Assembly: GCA_934718785.1 (NCBI GenBank)
Contig: CAKVAF010000002.1
Span: 1 to 64,000 of the forward strand
Source of the DNA: an uncultured Campylobacter sp.
GTDB taxonomy: Bacteria > Campylobacterota > Campylobacteria > Campylobacterales > Campylobacteraceae
Reading direction: 5' to 3'
Length of the DNA stretch: 64,000 nucleotides
Part shown: one piece after another, positions 54,354-63,992 of the stretch
How the letters are laid out: every line of letters starts with the position of its first letter
How positions within the stretch are numbered: position 1 is the first letter of the stretch
Position numbers and translations under genes: made by a program
Notes under the pieces: model-generated
Databases searched by the model: none
Told to the model about the DNA's origin: nothing
Seen by the model: the letters and a program-made list of their open reading frames with translations, nothing else

Positions 54354-54950
54354 ATGAAAAAATCAGTCGTGATTATCGGCGGGTCTATCGCTGGACTTAC
54401 AAGTGCTTTGATTTTAGCGAGTGCAAAAAATGACGAGATTGACTTTGATATCACTGTCATTGATGATGATAAGGCAGATTTAAAGGCTGTGGCGATTTAT
54501 AATGTGCCTTTTTTTCCAAAGGCTGTTGAGGGTGTAGCCATCATCGAGCATACAAAAAAGCAAATTGACAGCTTGCTAAAGGTTAATTATGTAAGCGGCA
54601 CTGCCGAAGAAGTAAGCGGCAGTAAAGGCGCTTTTAGCGTGAAAAGCTCAGCAGGCGAGTTTAAAGCTGATTATGTGATTTTAGCTACTGGGGCTTCAAG
54701 ATTTGATGTCAAGGGCTTTGGTGACATCGTTAAGCCACATGAATTGATGAACAAACCGGGTAAAATCCGCCTTGCTTACAGCGGTCGTCAGGTCGTAAAA
54801 GATGGTGTTTTCGTCGCTGGACTTGCATCAGGCGTTACTACAATGGTAACTTGCGCGATGGGAAGCGGCGCTGAAGCAGCTTGCGCATTACTTAGTGATA
54901 TCAAAGGCGCTGTAACTATCGTGCATGACACACCCACTTCAAGAAAATAG
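54354..54950 (+). CDS. thioredoxin reductase-like FAD/NAD(P) oxidoreductase
   Basis: 198 residues from ATG 54354, with AAGGAG upstream (a longer frame from 54309 lacks one). The dinucleotide motif VVIIGGSIAGLTSALIL is at the N-terminus, ADYVILATGASRF closes the domain, and GVFVAGLASGVTTMVTCAMGSG is the FAD-binding end. The family CxxC is absent, and it is only about two thirds of thioredoxin reductase length. Probably a small flavoprotein; the substrate is unknown. Confidence 0.75.
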   Translation: MKKSVVIIGGSIAGLTSALILASAKNDEIDFDITVIDDDKADLKAVAIYNVPFFPKAVEGVAIIEHTKKQIDSLLKVNYVSGTAEEVSGSKGAFSVKSSAGEFKADYVILATGASRFDVKGFGDIVKPHELMNKPGKIRLAYSGRQVVKDGVFVAGLASGVTTMVTCAMGSGAEAACALLSDIKGAVTIVHDTPTSRK

Positions 54951-54998
54951 CTTTTAAAGTGCTATAAAATTTAAAGCACAAAATGCTTAAAATTCTTA

Positions 54999-55022
54999 AA
55001 AGTAGGCTTTTTGCCTACTTTA
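54999..55022 (+). terminator. hairpin after the flavoprotein gene
   Basis: AAAGTAGGC and GCCTACTTT enclose a T-rich loop. The T run after it is weak, so termination is likely but not certain. The rest of the gap to 55222 is AT-rich and empty. Confidence 0.65.
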
Positions 55023-55222
55023 ATTCATTTTAAAAACTTAAAATCTATTTTTAAAAATCGATAAGATCAAATTTGTTTTAAATTTTTAATTTAATTTTTT
55101 ACTTTCAAAAAGATTTTAAAATTTAAAAATAAATTTTAAAACTGCAGCAAATAATGTGAAATTTATCTTTAAAAATTTTAAAGTGCTGCTTAAAAGTCAA
55201 AGCCTATTTATTATTGAAATAT

Positions 55223-55807
55223 CTATTTTACCAGCCTTGCAGGTGCGCCCACATAAGTGCCTTTTTCACGCGCGTCTTTAATCAAAACACTGCCCCCGCC
55301 TAAAATGCATTCATCAGCGATTTTTAAATTTGGCAAAACAGCCGCGTTTATCCCAAGTAAGCAAAGCTTACCCACGCTCACATTGCCCGCAAGTTTCGCG
55401 CCTACGCTGATATGGCTAAACTCATCCACCACGCATTCATGCTCGATCACACAAGATGTGTTTAAAATCACGCCTTTTTCAACGCGCACGCAAGCATTGA
55501 TAGTCACATTTGGCATCACCAAAACGCCCTCGTTTGAGATCTTAGCACTGGGGCTGATAATGGCGCTTTGATGAATGAGGCTTACAAGCTTAAAGCCCGC
55601 ATTTTGCACCTTTAATGCTAAATGAGCGCGCACTTTGTTATTTCCTATAGCGATGAAAATATCGTGTTTTTCAAGCTCTGGGCTAAATTTCAAAGCCCTT
55701 TCATCAAAATCATCTAAAAATATCACCTCATCATAGCCCACACTGCGCGCTACATCCGCACTCACAAGCCCATGCCCGCTGCTTCCATAAATATAAATTT
55801 TTTTCAT
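55223..55807 (-). CDS. pglD: UDP-N-acetylbacillosamine N-acetyltransferase PglD
   Basis: 194 residues. An N-terminal Rossmann-like domain ([19 protein letters not shown]) precedes a left-handed beta-helix of hexapeptide repeats (about 85-175) with the catalytic-His region [15 protein letters not shown]. It acetylates the bacillosamine sugar used in N-linked glycosylation. Same strand and order as pglC (pglC-pglD), but the other pgl genes are not in the window. Confidence 0.92.
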   Translation of the reverse strand: MKKIYIYGSSGHGLVSADVARSVGYDEVIFLDDFDERALKFSPELEKHDIFIAIGNNKVRAHLALKVQNAGFKLVSLIHQSAIISPSAKISNEGVLVMPNVTINACVRVEKGVILNTSCVIEHECVVDEFSHISVGAKLAGNVSVGKLCLLGINAAVLPNLKIADECILGGGSVLIKDAREKGTYVGAPARLVK

Positions 55808-55869
55808 TTTCGCCCTTGATTAACCCCTCTTGTGCGTGAAATTTAAATACTTTTTAACGCAATGCAAAT

Positions 55870-56472
55870 TTAATTACTCCCATTAAATTTACTTGTCGTT
55901 GCTTCTCCAGCCTTGTTGATATCGCTTCTTTTAAGCACCTTTAAAATCGTTAAATAAATGATTTTAAGATCGAGCAAAAAGGAGCAATTTTTCACATAAT
56001 ACACATCGTATTTAAATTTTTGCGTCCATGAAATCGCGTTTCTACCATTGACCTGAGCCCAGCCGCTAATGCCCGGACGCACGCTGTGGCGTAGTTTTTG
56101 CTCGCTATTATAAAGGGGCAAATACTCCACAAGCAAGGGGCGCGGCCCGATGAAACTCATATCGCCTTTAAGCACATTAAAAAGCTGGGGCAACTCATCA
56201 AGGCTCAGGCTTCTAAGCACTTTGCCAAAGGGCTTTAAGCGCAGCTCATCGCTGAGTAAATTTCCCGCATTATCCCTTTCATCGCTCATAGTTTTAAACT
56301 TATAAATTTTAAAAATCTTTTCATTGAGCCCCGGTCTTTCTTGCACGAAAAAAACGCTGCCTTGTTTGATTTTCAAAATTATGGCTATAATGAAAATTAC
56401 GGGACTAAAAATAAGGAGCAAAACCGTCGCAGCGAAAAAATCCAAAACACGCTTGAAAAAATGTTTATACAT
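55870..56472 (-). CDS. pglC: undecaprenyl phosphate bacillosamine phosphoglycosyl transferase PglC
   Basis: 200 residues. One reentrant N-terminal membrane helix ([20 protein letters not shown]) is followed by the monotopic transferase core: [10 protein letters not shown], the Asp-Glu dyad in [25 protein letters not shown] and [14 protein letters not shown]. It loads the first sugar onto the lipid carrier for N-glycan assembly. 62 bases upstream of pglD. Confidence 0.95.
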   Translation of the reverse strand: MYKHFFKRVLDFFAATVLLLIFSPVIFIIAIILKIKQGSVFFVQERPGLNEKIFKIYKFKTMSDERDNAGNLLSDELRLKPFGKVLRSLSLDELPQLFNVLKGDMSFIGPRPLLVEYLPLYNSEQKLRHSVRPGISGWAQVNGRNAISWTQKFKYDVYYVKNCSFLLDLKIIYLTILKVLKRSDINKAGEATTSKFNGSN

Positions 56473-56541
56473 AAATGATCGACCTTATAAATTAATCTTA
56501 AAAATTTTATTTTGTAATAAATATTACAAAATTTTATTTTC

Positions 56542-57111
56542 TTACTTGTCTAGTAAATGTCCCATTTGCTCTTGCTTGACCTTTAAATAGTCCTTGTTGT
56601 GCGCGTTTGCCTTGATGATGATAGGCAAGCGCTCAAGTACCTCGGTGTCGCTTAGCACACTTAGTTTAATAGGATTGTTCGTTAAAAGGCGGATTTTTTT
56701 AAGCGCGTAATACCTTAAAATCGCTTCTACAACGCTATAATCACGCTCATCAGCCTTAAATCCCAGCTTTAAATTCGCTTCAATGGTGTTTAACCCCTCA
56801 TCTTGCAGCGCGTAAGCATTGACTTTGTTGAAAAGCCCGATATTGCGCCCCTCTTGCCTTAAGTAAATGACCATTCCGCCATGTTTGTTGATATATTTGA
56901 GCGCATATTGAAGCTGCGGTCCACAGTCGCATTTTAAACTTCCCAAAACATCGCCTGTCAAGCATTCGCTATGAATGCGCACCGCTAAGCCGTCCTTAAT
57001 CTCGCCTTTAAAGATACACAAATGCTCCTTAGGCCATTCTTGAAAGGCTTGGATCTTAAAATCCCCCCAAATGCTTGGTAAATTCGCAATATTTGAAATT
57101 TTTAACTCCAT
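56542..57111 (-). CDS. ribA: GTP cyclohydrolase II
   Basis: 189 residues. Zinc ligands are in [21 protein letters not shown], with [18 protein letters not shown] and LTNNPIKL for GTP binding. First step of riboflavin synthesis. Divergent from hemB with about 60 bases between them; the two are also neighbours in C. jejuni. Confidence 0.96.
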   Translation of the reverse strand: MELKISNIANLPSIWGDFKIQAFQEWPKEHLCIFKGEIKDGLAVRIHSECLTGDVLGSLKCDCGPQLQYALKYINKHGGMVIYLRQEGRNIGLFNKVNAYALQDEGLNTIEANLKLGFKADERDYSVVEAILRYYALKKIRLLTNNPIKLSVLSDTEVLERLPIIIKANAHNKDYLKVKQEQMGHLLDK

Positions 57112-57172
57112 AAAAACTCTTTCTAATAAAAATTATGTTAAAATCGCAATTTTAGCCAAAAAGGATAAATTG

Positions 57173-58156
57173 ATGTTTAAAAGATTGAGAAAGACACGAA
57201 AAAGTGCGAATTTTAGGGCTTTGTTGCGCGAGACGAGCCTAAGCGTGGATGATTTTATTTACCCGCTTTTCGTGGTCGATGGTGTGAGCGTGAGAAATGA
57301 AATCGCTTCAATGCCCGGCGTGTTTCAAATGAGCGTGGATGAGATTTTAAAAGAATGTGATGAGCTTGTAAGCCTTGGCATTAAGGTGGTGCTGCTTTTT
57401 GGCGTGATTGACGAGAGCAAAAAGGACAGCATAGGAAGCGAGTGCTTGGATGATGAAAGCTTGATCGCGCGCACTATAAAAGCCATAAAGGCGCACGCAC
57501 CAAGTCTGCTTGTCATCACGGATCTTTGCTTTTGCGAATACACAGAGCATGGGCATTGTGGCATTTTAAAGCAAAATGGCGAGCTGGATAATGACGCCAC
57601 GCTTGAAATTTCAGCCAAGCAAGCTCTCGTGCATGCTAGAGCGGGGGCTGATATGATAGCGCCCAGCGGTATGATGGATGGCATTATCGCAACGCTTCGC
57701 AGTGCGCTTGATGAAAATGGCTTTGAAAATTTGGCGATAATGGCGTATTCGACGAAATTTGCTTCAGCTTATTATGGTCCATTTCGCGATGTGGCAAACT
57801 CTGCGCCCAGCTTTGGCGATAGAAAGTCCTATCAAATGGACTTTGCAAACGCTAAAGAAGCGCTAAGAGAAAGCTTGGAAGATGAAGCTCAAGGCGCTGA
57901 TATATTGATGATAAAGCCAGCGCTTGCGTATTTAGATATAGTCAAAGAGCTCGCGCAAAACACGCTTTTGCCCATTTGTGTGTATAATGTCAGCGGCGAA
58001 TATGCCTTGCTTAAAGCGGGCGCAAAGCTTGGTGTGATCGATTATGAAAAGGTTTTAATGGAGACAATGTTTGCGTTTAAAAGAGCGGGCGCAAAGCTCA
58101 TCATCAGCTATCATGCAAAGGAAGTGGCAAGGATTTTAAAGGCTAAAAATGCTTAA
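57173..58156 (+). CDS. hemB: delta-aminolevulinic acid dehydratase
   Basis: 327 residues from ATG 57173, behind AAGGA; a longer frame would start inside ribA. Signatures: PLFVVDG, the zinc-type cysteines in [14 protein letters not shown], the active lysine regions [16 protein letters not shown] and [10 protein letters not shown]. It joins two 5-aminolevulinate molecules to porphobilinogen for haem. It overlaps the next gene by eight bases. Confidence 0.97.
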   Translation: MFKRLRKTRKSANFRALLRETSLSVDDFIYPLFVVDGVSVRNEIASMPGVFQMSVDEILKECDELVSLGIKVVLLFGVIDESKKDSIGSECLDDESLIARTIKAIKAHAPSLLVITDLCFCEYTEHGHCGILKQNGELDNDATLEISAKQALVHARAGADMIAPSGMMDGIIATLRSALDENGFENLAIMAYSTKFASAYYGPFRDVANSAPSFGDRKSYQMDFANAKEALRESLEDEAQGADILMIKPALAYLDIVKELAQNTLLPICVYNVSGEYALLKAGAKLGVIDYEKVLMETMFAFKRAGAKLIISYHAKEVARILKAKNA

Positions 58157-59453
58157 AACAACAGATGAAAAAGGCAACATAATTTATCATTTTAAACCTT
58201 TAAATGAAATTTTTAAAGAAGCAAGCGTTAAATTTGATGGTCATAACAATATACTTTTTTTAGCAAATGAAGCCTTACTTTATAAATCAAATTTACATTT
58301 TAGATCTGATGAAGCCTTGATTTTTATCGCAAATTCTAGCGTTACGGCTGAGATCGCGCTAGATTATAAATGCTCTTGCTATATTGGAAATGCTATATTT
58401 TTTAATTATTGGCTGATGAGTAGATACATACAAATTAGCGAAAAATCAAATTTTGTAATGGGCGATAATTCCTTGCTTTCAGGTTCCATAGTCTTTGAAA
58501 GTTTTGATTGGCATTTGGTTTATGATAGCAAAGATAATAAGCGCATAAACAAAAGCAAAAGCATTTTTATGGGTGATCATTGCTGGCTTGGCAGGGGGCT
58601 TAGTGTATTAAAAGGTGCGAGCATTTTTTCAGGTGCTATTATCGGGGCTGATAGCGTGGTTACAGCAAAGCCATTTTTTTCAAACTCAATCAACGCAGGA
58701 AATCCTTGCAAAGAGCGCAAAAAAGAAATTTTTTGGAGTGGAGAATGCCTTTTAACGCACGATGATGACGGGCTTCAAAAATATGACATCATGCAAAAAG
58801 ACGACTTTAAATTCAGCTTTGAAAAGGATAAATTTTTAAATCCCACGCTTTTAGATGAGCGTTTAAACGCCCTTGATACAGCGGCTGAAAAGCTTGAGTT
58901 TGTGTATGATTATATTTACAACAACACTTATAAAAATCGTTTCGCACTCTTTGAAAACAGCGACACAAGCACTTGCACGCTTTATAAGGATAAGAGCAAA
59001 GCAAGCTTTAAAAGCCTTGAGTTTAAAAATGTGTCTTCAAAAACTCTATCTGCTTTAAATTTACCTGTGGGAGCGGTAGAAAAGATTAAAAATCAGCTTT
59101 CTTACAAGCTGGGTCAAGCGATGATTTTAAACTCAAAATCTTTAGCCCAAATTTTGCAAATGCCTTTCATTTTGTATAAAATTTACAAAGAGCATTGTTT
59201 TGAAGAAAAAATCAAACAAATCAATATCAAGCAAAATTTAATTCCAAAGCCCTTAAAACTGGAAGATTACGCAGATTTTAACGAAGCTTTAAAGATAAAA
59301 AATCACTTAAGCTATAAATTAGGACAAAGTTTCATCAAAAGCCTAAATAATAAGTATCTGTTTTTTTTGGGGGGGGGGGGGGTTCTCAAATTTATATTTT
59401 ACGATCTTTCAAAATTGCTTAGAGAATTTAAGAAAAAACGCGGCTTAAAATGA
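58149..59453 (+). CDS. hexapeptide-repeat acyltransferase-like protein, phase-variable
   Basis: 434 residues. The N-terminal half is a left-handed beta-helix with [39 protein letters not shown] and INAGNPCKE (split at residues about 138-160 and later), as in O-acetyltransferases. The C-terminal half repeats [12 protein letters not shown] and [12 protein letters not shown], a motif frequent in Campylobacter surface-sugar enzymes. G14 (59369-59382) sits 24 codons before the stop, so slippage exchanges the last residues. It lies between hemB and argF, which are close neighbours in C. jejuni, so it is probably inserted. Likely modifies surface glycans. Confidence 0.7.
   Translation: MLKTTDEKGNIIYHFKPLNEIFKEASVKFDGHNNILFLANEALLYKSNLHFRSDEALIFIANSSVTAEIALDYKCSCYIGNAIFFNYWLMSRYIQISEKSNFVMGDNSLLSGSIVFESFDWHLVYDSKDNKRINKSKSIFMGDHCWLGRGLSVLKGASIFSGAIIGADSVVTAKPFFSNSINAGNPCKERKKEIFWSGECLLTHDDDGLQKYDIMQKDDFKFSFEKDKFLNPTLLDERLNALDTAAEKLEFVYDYIYNNTYKNRFALFENSDTSTCTLYKDKSKASFKSLEFKNVSSKTLSALNLPVGAVEKIKNQLSYKLGQAMILNSKSLAQILQMPFILYKIYKEHCFEEKIKQINIKQNLIPKPLKLEDYADFNEALKIKNHLSYKLGQSFIKSLNNKYLFFLGGGGVLKFIFYDLSKLLREFKKKRGLK
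59369..59382. repeat. poly-G tract, G14
   Basis: Fourteen G preceded by T8, inside the 3' end of the acyltransferase-like gene. In the present phase it encodes four glycines. One G fewer or more gives alternative tails of roughly 24 or 16 residues. Confidence 0.95.
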
Positions 59454-59483
59454 AAATAAATTTAAAAATTTAAAGGAGTAAAA

Positions 59484-60383
59484 ATGAGGCATTTTTTGAC
59501 ACTCAAAGATTACAGCAAGGATGAAATTTTAGAGCTTTTAGAGCTGGCAAGCGCGCTTAAAAAAGAGCCTAAAAAGCTTTTAGCGGATAAAAGTTTGGCG
59601 ATGATTTTTGAAAAAAGCTCTACGCGCACGCGCCTAGCCTTTGAGCTTGCGATCACGCAGCTTGGCGGAAATGCCTTGTTTTTAAGCGCAAATGACTTGC
59701 AGCTGAGTCGTGGCGAGCCTGTGAAAGATACGGCGCGCGTGATAGGCGCGATGGTTGATTTTATCATGCTTCGTGTCAATTCTCACGATACCTTGCTCGA
59801 ATTTGCCAAATACTCCAAAGCCCCTATTATCAATGGTCTTAGCGATTTATATCATCCTACGCAAGTTCTGGGGGACTTGCTGACGATAAAAGAATTTAAA
59901 AAGAGCGGTAAAATCGCTTTCATCGGCGATACGAACAATATGGCAAACTCGTGGCTCATCGCTGCTTCGATTTTAGGCTATGAGATCGCACTAGCCTATC
60001 CAAAGGGCTATGAGATCGCACCTAGCGTGCTTGAGTTTGCTAAAAACATGGCTTTAAAAAGCGGGGCTAAAATCACGCTCACGCACGATAAATTCGAGGC
60101 TTTAGCGGGCAAGGATGTGGTGATCACTGATACTTGGATTTCTATGGGGCAAGAAGCCGAGAAAGCTCAAAGGCTCAAAGATTTTGATGGCTTTATCATC
60201 GATGAAAGGGCGATGAGCGCGGCAAATAAGGGCGCGATTTTCTTGCACTGCTTGCCTGCGTATAGGGGCTTTGAGGTGAGCGATGAAGTCTTTGAAGCAC
60301 ACAGCGATGAGATTTTCACAGAAGCTGTGAATAGGCTTTATGTGGTCAAAGCCATTTTGTGCTTTTTAAACGCAAATAAATAG
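59484..60383 (+). CDS. argF: ornithine carbamoyltransferase
   Basis: 299 residues. Carbamoyl-phosphate site EKSSTRTRLAFELA, HPTQVLGDLLT, the ornithine loop and HCLPAYRGFEVS are intact. It makes citrulline for arginine synthesis. AAAGGAG precedes ATG 59484. Confidence 0.97.
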   Translation: MRHFLTLKDYSKDEILELLELASALKKEPKKLLADKSLAMIFEKSSTRTRLAFELAITQLGGNALFLSANDLQLSRGEPVKDTARVIGAMVDFIMLRVNSHDTLLEFAKYSKAPIINGLSDLYHPTQVLGDLLTIKEFKKSGKIAFIGDTNNMANSWLIAASILGYEIALAYPKGYEIAPSVLEFAKNMALKSGAKITLTHDKFEALAGKDVVITDTWISMGQEAEKAQRLKDFDGFIIDERAMSAANKGAIFLHCLPAYRGFEVSDEVFEAHSDEIFTEAVNRLYVVKAILCFLNANK

Positions 60384-60438
60384 GACTATTTTATTTGTAA
60401 TTTTGACGAACAAAACGGGTTTAGAACTTTATTTTTTA

Positions 60439-60771
60439 TCAATCGCCGTGTGTTGGGGCGTATTCAGGGTCGATGTCCATATTGTTAAGATAATCAATTT
60501 TTGCTTTTTCGCAGCGCTCATCGCGCAGTTTGCGATAAGCATTTCTTTGCTTAAGCTCTTTATCGCTCAATGGGCGGTCTTCAAGCCAAGCGATATGAAA
60601 ATAAGTATCATCAGGCTTTGAGTAAGCCTCGTAAAATTCGATATAGTCAAAATAATCTTTTTCGCTTTTATAGTCTATGGTCTCTTCGATGTAAATCGTC
60701 GGTCCAAAGCCCTTGTGATTTTGCGTATTGTGCCCAAATCCTGCAGTATAGCGAACTTTATAAGTGTGCAT
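60439..60771 (-). CDS. unknown protein, first of two tandem paralogs
   Basis: 110 residues from the second of two ATG codons (60774 and 60771), chosen by spacing from AAAAGGA and by match to its paralog. It starts MHTYKVRYTAGFGHN and has the block KPDDTYFHIAWLEDRPLSDKE followed by RNAYRKLRDERCEKAK. No known fold is visible. It lies 74 bases after its paralog on the same strand. Confidence 0.75.
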   Translation of the reverse strand: MHTYKVRYTAGFGHNTQNHKGFGPTIYIEETIDYKSEKDYFDYIEFYEAYSKPDDTYFHIAWLEDRPLSDKELKQRNAYRKLRDERCEKAKIDYLNNMDIDPEYAPTHGD

Positions 60772-60845
60772 CATTTTTCCTTTTAAATATCAAATCTAAA
60801 TTCCCCAAACAAAAGCCTTTACAAGCGCTCTCATTTGGGGCATTT

Positions 60846-61190
60846 TCAGGCGTGCGTGTTGAGCACATCATCGATTTTATCTTCATCATGCACGCGCTCT
60901 TGGTGCGTTTTGATGAATTCTTGCTTTGCCTTTTCACAATGTGCGTCGCGCAGTTTGCGATACTCGTTGCGACTTTGAATTTCTTTTTCATTCAAAGCTC
61001 TATTTTCAAGCCAAGCGATATGAAAGTAAGTATCATCAGGCTTTACATGGGATTTGAAAAAATCCACATAGTCAAAATAAGGCTTATCGCTACGATAATC
61101 CACATTTTCTTCGATATAAATACTCGAGCTAAAGCCTCTAGCACTTTGCTCCCCACAGCCTGCGACATAGCGAATTTTATAAGTGTGCAT
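60846..61190 (-). CDS. unknown protein, second of two tandem paralogs
   Basis: 114 residues from ATG 61190, with AGGAG upstream. It reads MHTYKIRYVAGCGEQ and shares the invariant KPDDTYFHIAWLE and NEYRKLRDAHCEKAK with the adjacent gene, so the pair arose by duplication. It overlaps the end of the ABC-F gene by 14 bases and is probably cotranscribed with it. Confidence 0.78.
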   Translation of the reverse strand: MHTYKIRYVAGCGEQSARGFSSSIYIEENVDYRSDKPYFDYVDFFKSHVKPDDTYFHIAWLENRALNEKEIQSRNEYRKLRDAHCEKAKQEFIKTHQERVHDEDKIDDVLNTHA

Positions 61191-62763
61191 TTTCACTCCT
61201 TTTCTCAAACTCATCAAAACTTCCGCGAAAATCAAGCAACTTGCCATCTTCTAAATGCCAAATGCGATTTGCAAAAGCGCTGATAAGCTCTCTATCATGG
61301 CTTATCATCAAAGCCACACCTTTAAAATTATATAAAGCCTCGCCCAAAGCGATAATCGCTTCAAGGTCTAGGTGATTATCAGGCTCATCTAAAAGCAAGA
61401 AATTCGGCTTTTCAAGCATAAGCTTAGCAAGCATTAAACGGTGCTTCTCGCCCCCGCTCAAAGAGCTTACTGCCTTTTCCTGCGCCGCACCACTAAAAAG
61501 CATACGCCCAAGGCACTTGCGAATTTCATCAATATCCTTGTGCTTTTCGCTCATCAGCCATTCATAAAGCTTCATTTCGCCGCTTATCTTACTCATCGTA
61601 TCTTGCGCAAAATACCCAAACTCAATGGTCGCACCCAAATGAATCTCACCCAAATCAGGCTTTATAAGCCCAGCGATGATCTTTGCCAAAGTCGTCTTAC
61701 CCACGCCAGAAGCTCCAATCAATGCAATTTTATCATTTTTTTCAAACTTTAGCTCTAAATTTTCAAAAAGATTTTTATCATAAGCCTTTGAAACGCCTTT
61801 GATTTCGCAAATTTCATTGCCAATTTCTCTATTTGTGCGAAAGACTATGCTAGGATCGCGGCGCGAGCTTACTTTTATCTCTTCAAACTCGATTTTATCA
61901 AGGGCTTTTTGGCGGCTTGTGGCTTGCTTTGCCTTGCTAGCGTTTGCTGAGAAGCGTCGTATAAAGCTTTCTAGCTCGGCTCTGTCTTTCAAAGCCTTAT
62001 CGCGCTTTAGCTCTGCTTGCTTTGCTAAAAGCGTAGAAGCCATATACCAGTCATCATAATTACCCGAAAAGTCTCTAATACTTTGAAAATCAACATCCAG
62101 AATGCGCGTGCAAATTCTATTTAAAAAATGCCTATCGTGGCTGATGACTACGAGCGTGCCATCGTGGCGCAAAAGCTCATTTTCAAGCCAAGCTATGCTT
62201 TCTAAGTCAAGGTTATTCGTAGGTTCATCTAAAAAAAGCACCGAAGCATTCACAAACAAAAGCCTTGCTAAAAGCACCTTAAACTTATCCGCACTTTGCA
62301 AAGAGCTCATCGGCGCGTTAAAATCTTTGATTTTCAATGCTCCTAAAAGCTTCTCACAGCGCGTTTGTGCGTCATAGTTTGGATCTTCTTCGGCTGTGAT
62401 GAGCTCAAGCTCGCTCAAGCGCTCGTTAATTTCATCTGTAAATTCAGGGCTTAAATAAAGCTTTTCCTTTTCTTTCATCGCTTCAAAAAGCCTTAAATTC
62501 GCGCTCATTACTGCATCCATTATGCTTAGATTTTCAAAGGCAAATTGATCTTGCTCTAAGCTTGCAAACTCAACACCCGCGTCAAATTCCATACTGCCAC
62601 TGCTTGGCTCAATTTCATTGCTTAAAATCTTTAAAAAAGTGCTTTTACCCGCCCCATTTGCGCCAATTAGCCCGTAACGCTCGCCTTTTTTCAGGCTTAA
62701 ATTCACATTTTCAAACAAAGCCTGCTTTGCAAAACGCATGGATAAATTTTTAATTTCGACCAT
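61177..62763 (-). CDS. ABC-F family ATPase (ribosome-associated)
   Basis: 528 residues with two ATP-binding cassettes and no membrane domain. Walker A: GLIGANGAGKSTF and ALIGASGVGKTTL. The C-terminal cassette has the signature LSGGEKHRLMLAKLML; Walker B are LFLDEPTNNLDLES and LLLDEPDNHLDLEA. The linker between cassettes (about 235-290) is the arm that reaches into the ribosomal E or P site in EttA/YbiT-type proteins; YbiT is the closest by architecture. Confidence 0.92.
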   Translation of the reverse strand: MVEIKNLSMRFAKQALFENVNLSLKKGERYGLIGANGAGKSTFLKILSNEIEPSSGSMEFDAGVEFASLEQDQFAFENLSIMDAVMSANLRLFEAMKEKEKLYLSPEFTDEINERLSELELITAEEDPNYDAQTRCEKLLGALKIKDFNAPMSSLQSADKFKVLLARLLFVNASVLFLDEPTNNLDLESIAWLENELLRHDGTLVVISHDRHFLNRICTRILDVDFQSIRDFSGNYDDWYMASTLLAKQAELKRDKALKDRAELESFIRRFSANASKAKQATSRQKALDKIEFEEIKVSSRRDPSIVFRTNREIGNEICEIKGVSKAYDKNLFENLELKFEKNDKIALIGASGVGKTTLAKIIAGLIKPDLGEIHLGATIEFGYFAQDTMSKISGEMKLYEWLMSEKHKDIDEIRKCLGRMLFSGAAQEKAVSSLSGGEKHRLMLAKLMLEKPNFLLLDEPDNHLDLEAIIALGEALYNFKGVALMISHDRELISAFANRIWHLEDGKLLDFRGSFDEFEKRSENAHL

Positions 62764-62804
62764 AAAATTTTCCTAGATTTTTGAAATTTCATCAAAGTTT
62801 GAAT

Positions 62805-63992
62805 TTATTTTCTAAACACTTCGTTTTTAAATTCTTTACATTCAAAGCCTTTTTTTGAAAGGCTCACAACGCGCAAAAAGCCGCCTGTATCGACTTTTCC
62901 TTCAAGTAAAAAAGCGCGCTTTGCAATTTGTATGGGCAGCTTTTGCCTGTTTCTATGCCCAAAAAGCTCGAAAGTATCAAGCGGAGAATTTTGCGTAAAA
63001 AGCTCGCCCACAGCTTTGCTGTCTTCATAGCCACCCACACCCATGATAAATTCTTCACTTGGCACAAAAGCAAGCTCTTTAGGCATATAGCTAAGTCCAG
63101 CGTGAGAGCAAAGCACCTTTTTATCGTCAAATTCGTAATAAAAGCATTCTTTAAAATGCGGATATAAAGTCCTTGCATGCGCCTTTGTGATTTTATCTTT
63201 TTTAAAGTCTTTAAGCGTGTTTTCGTTGAATTCTTTTGAGCTGGAACGTTTATTTTGCGCCCAAGAAATCAAATGTCTTTCGTGATTGCCCTCAAGTAAA
63301 ATCACATTTTGTAAATCTTTAAGCTTATGAAGTAGTACTATAACCTTGCCATTTTCAATACCCCTATCAATATAATCGCCTAAAAAAATATAAAACTCAT
63401 CCTTTTTAATCTTACCTAAAGCCTTTTTAAGCACGCTAAAGCAGCCTTGAATGTCGCCGATGTGATGAATTTTTTTATATTTGTTTAAATTATGGATTTG
63501 ATAAAGGCATTTATGCCATTCATCAGGGCTTAAAAGCGTGTATTTTTTAGGCACTTTTTCCTTAGATAAAGAGAGCGCCACAGCTTCTAGGATGTGCTCT
63601 GGGATAAAAATTCCTGAGCTTTTGGCGTGATTTAAATTTCTTTGTTTGCAAAGCTCGAGCTCGCTTTTAAAATCTATAATGAAAAGCTTGTAGCGATAAG
63701 TATCGCACAAGTTTTGATACTCTTTAAGCAGCGAAGAATTGGCATTGGGCGCATTGATGATACAAAAATCGCCCCGCTTCATCCTAAGCTCTAAAAGCTC
63801 AAAAAGCATTTTTGAAATTTCGCTCAAATGCGTGTAATTAAGCGTTTGAAAGCCATTTAAAAGCATTTTTAGCCCGCCTGCTAACATTCGCAAATCATTT
63901 AAATCAAGTGTATAATTTTCAAGCTTATTTTGCTTTATCCACTCGCTTTGACCGCTAAAATAATTGCCACGCAAAAGCAGTAAAATTCGCAA
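62805..63992 (-). CDS. polynucleotide kinase-phosphatase-like fusion with altered P-loop
   Basis: 395 residues from TTG 63992; the frame stays open to the window edge, so the true start may be outside. Residues 1-150 resemble an AAA_33/Pnkp-type kinase: LLLRGNYFSGQSEW stands where the P-loop GxxxxGKS is expected, and LDLNDLRMLAGG matches the SxDDLR motif. Residues 175-395 are a PP2A-like phosphoesterase: IGDIQGCF, FLGDYIDRG, LLEGNHERHL, CSHAGL and FGHRN. The Walker lysine is replaced by Gln, so kinase activity is doubtful; the phosphoesterase appears intact. A role in RNA repair or nucleotide hydrolysis is inferred. Confidence 0.7.
   Translation of the reverse strand: MRILLLLRGNYFSGQSEWIKQNKLENYTLDLNDLRMLAGGLKMLLNGFQTLNYTHLSEISKMLFELLELRMKRGDFCIINAPNANSSLLKEYQNLCDTYRYKLFIIDFKSELELCKQRNLNHAKSSGIFIPEHILEAVALSLSKEKVPKKYTLLSPDEWHKCLYQIHNLNKYKKIHHIGDIQGCFSVLKKALGKIKKDEFYIFLGDYIDRGIENGKVIVLLHKLKDLQNVILLEGNHERHLISWAQNKRSSSKEFNENTLKDFKKDKITKAHARTLYPHFKECFYYEFDDKKVLCSHAGLSYMPKELAFVPSEEFIMGVGGYEDSKAVGELFTQNSPLDTFELFGHRNRQKLPIQIAKRAFLLEGKVDTGGFLRVVSLSKKGFECKEFKNEVFRK

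Noticed and set aside
60570-61283. 237-codon plus-strand frame over the tandem paralogs
   Set aside because: It is antisense to two small genes that have good start sites and conserve each other's sequence; the plus frame shows no family features.
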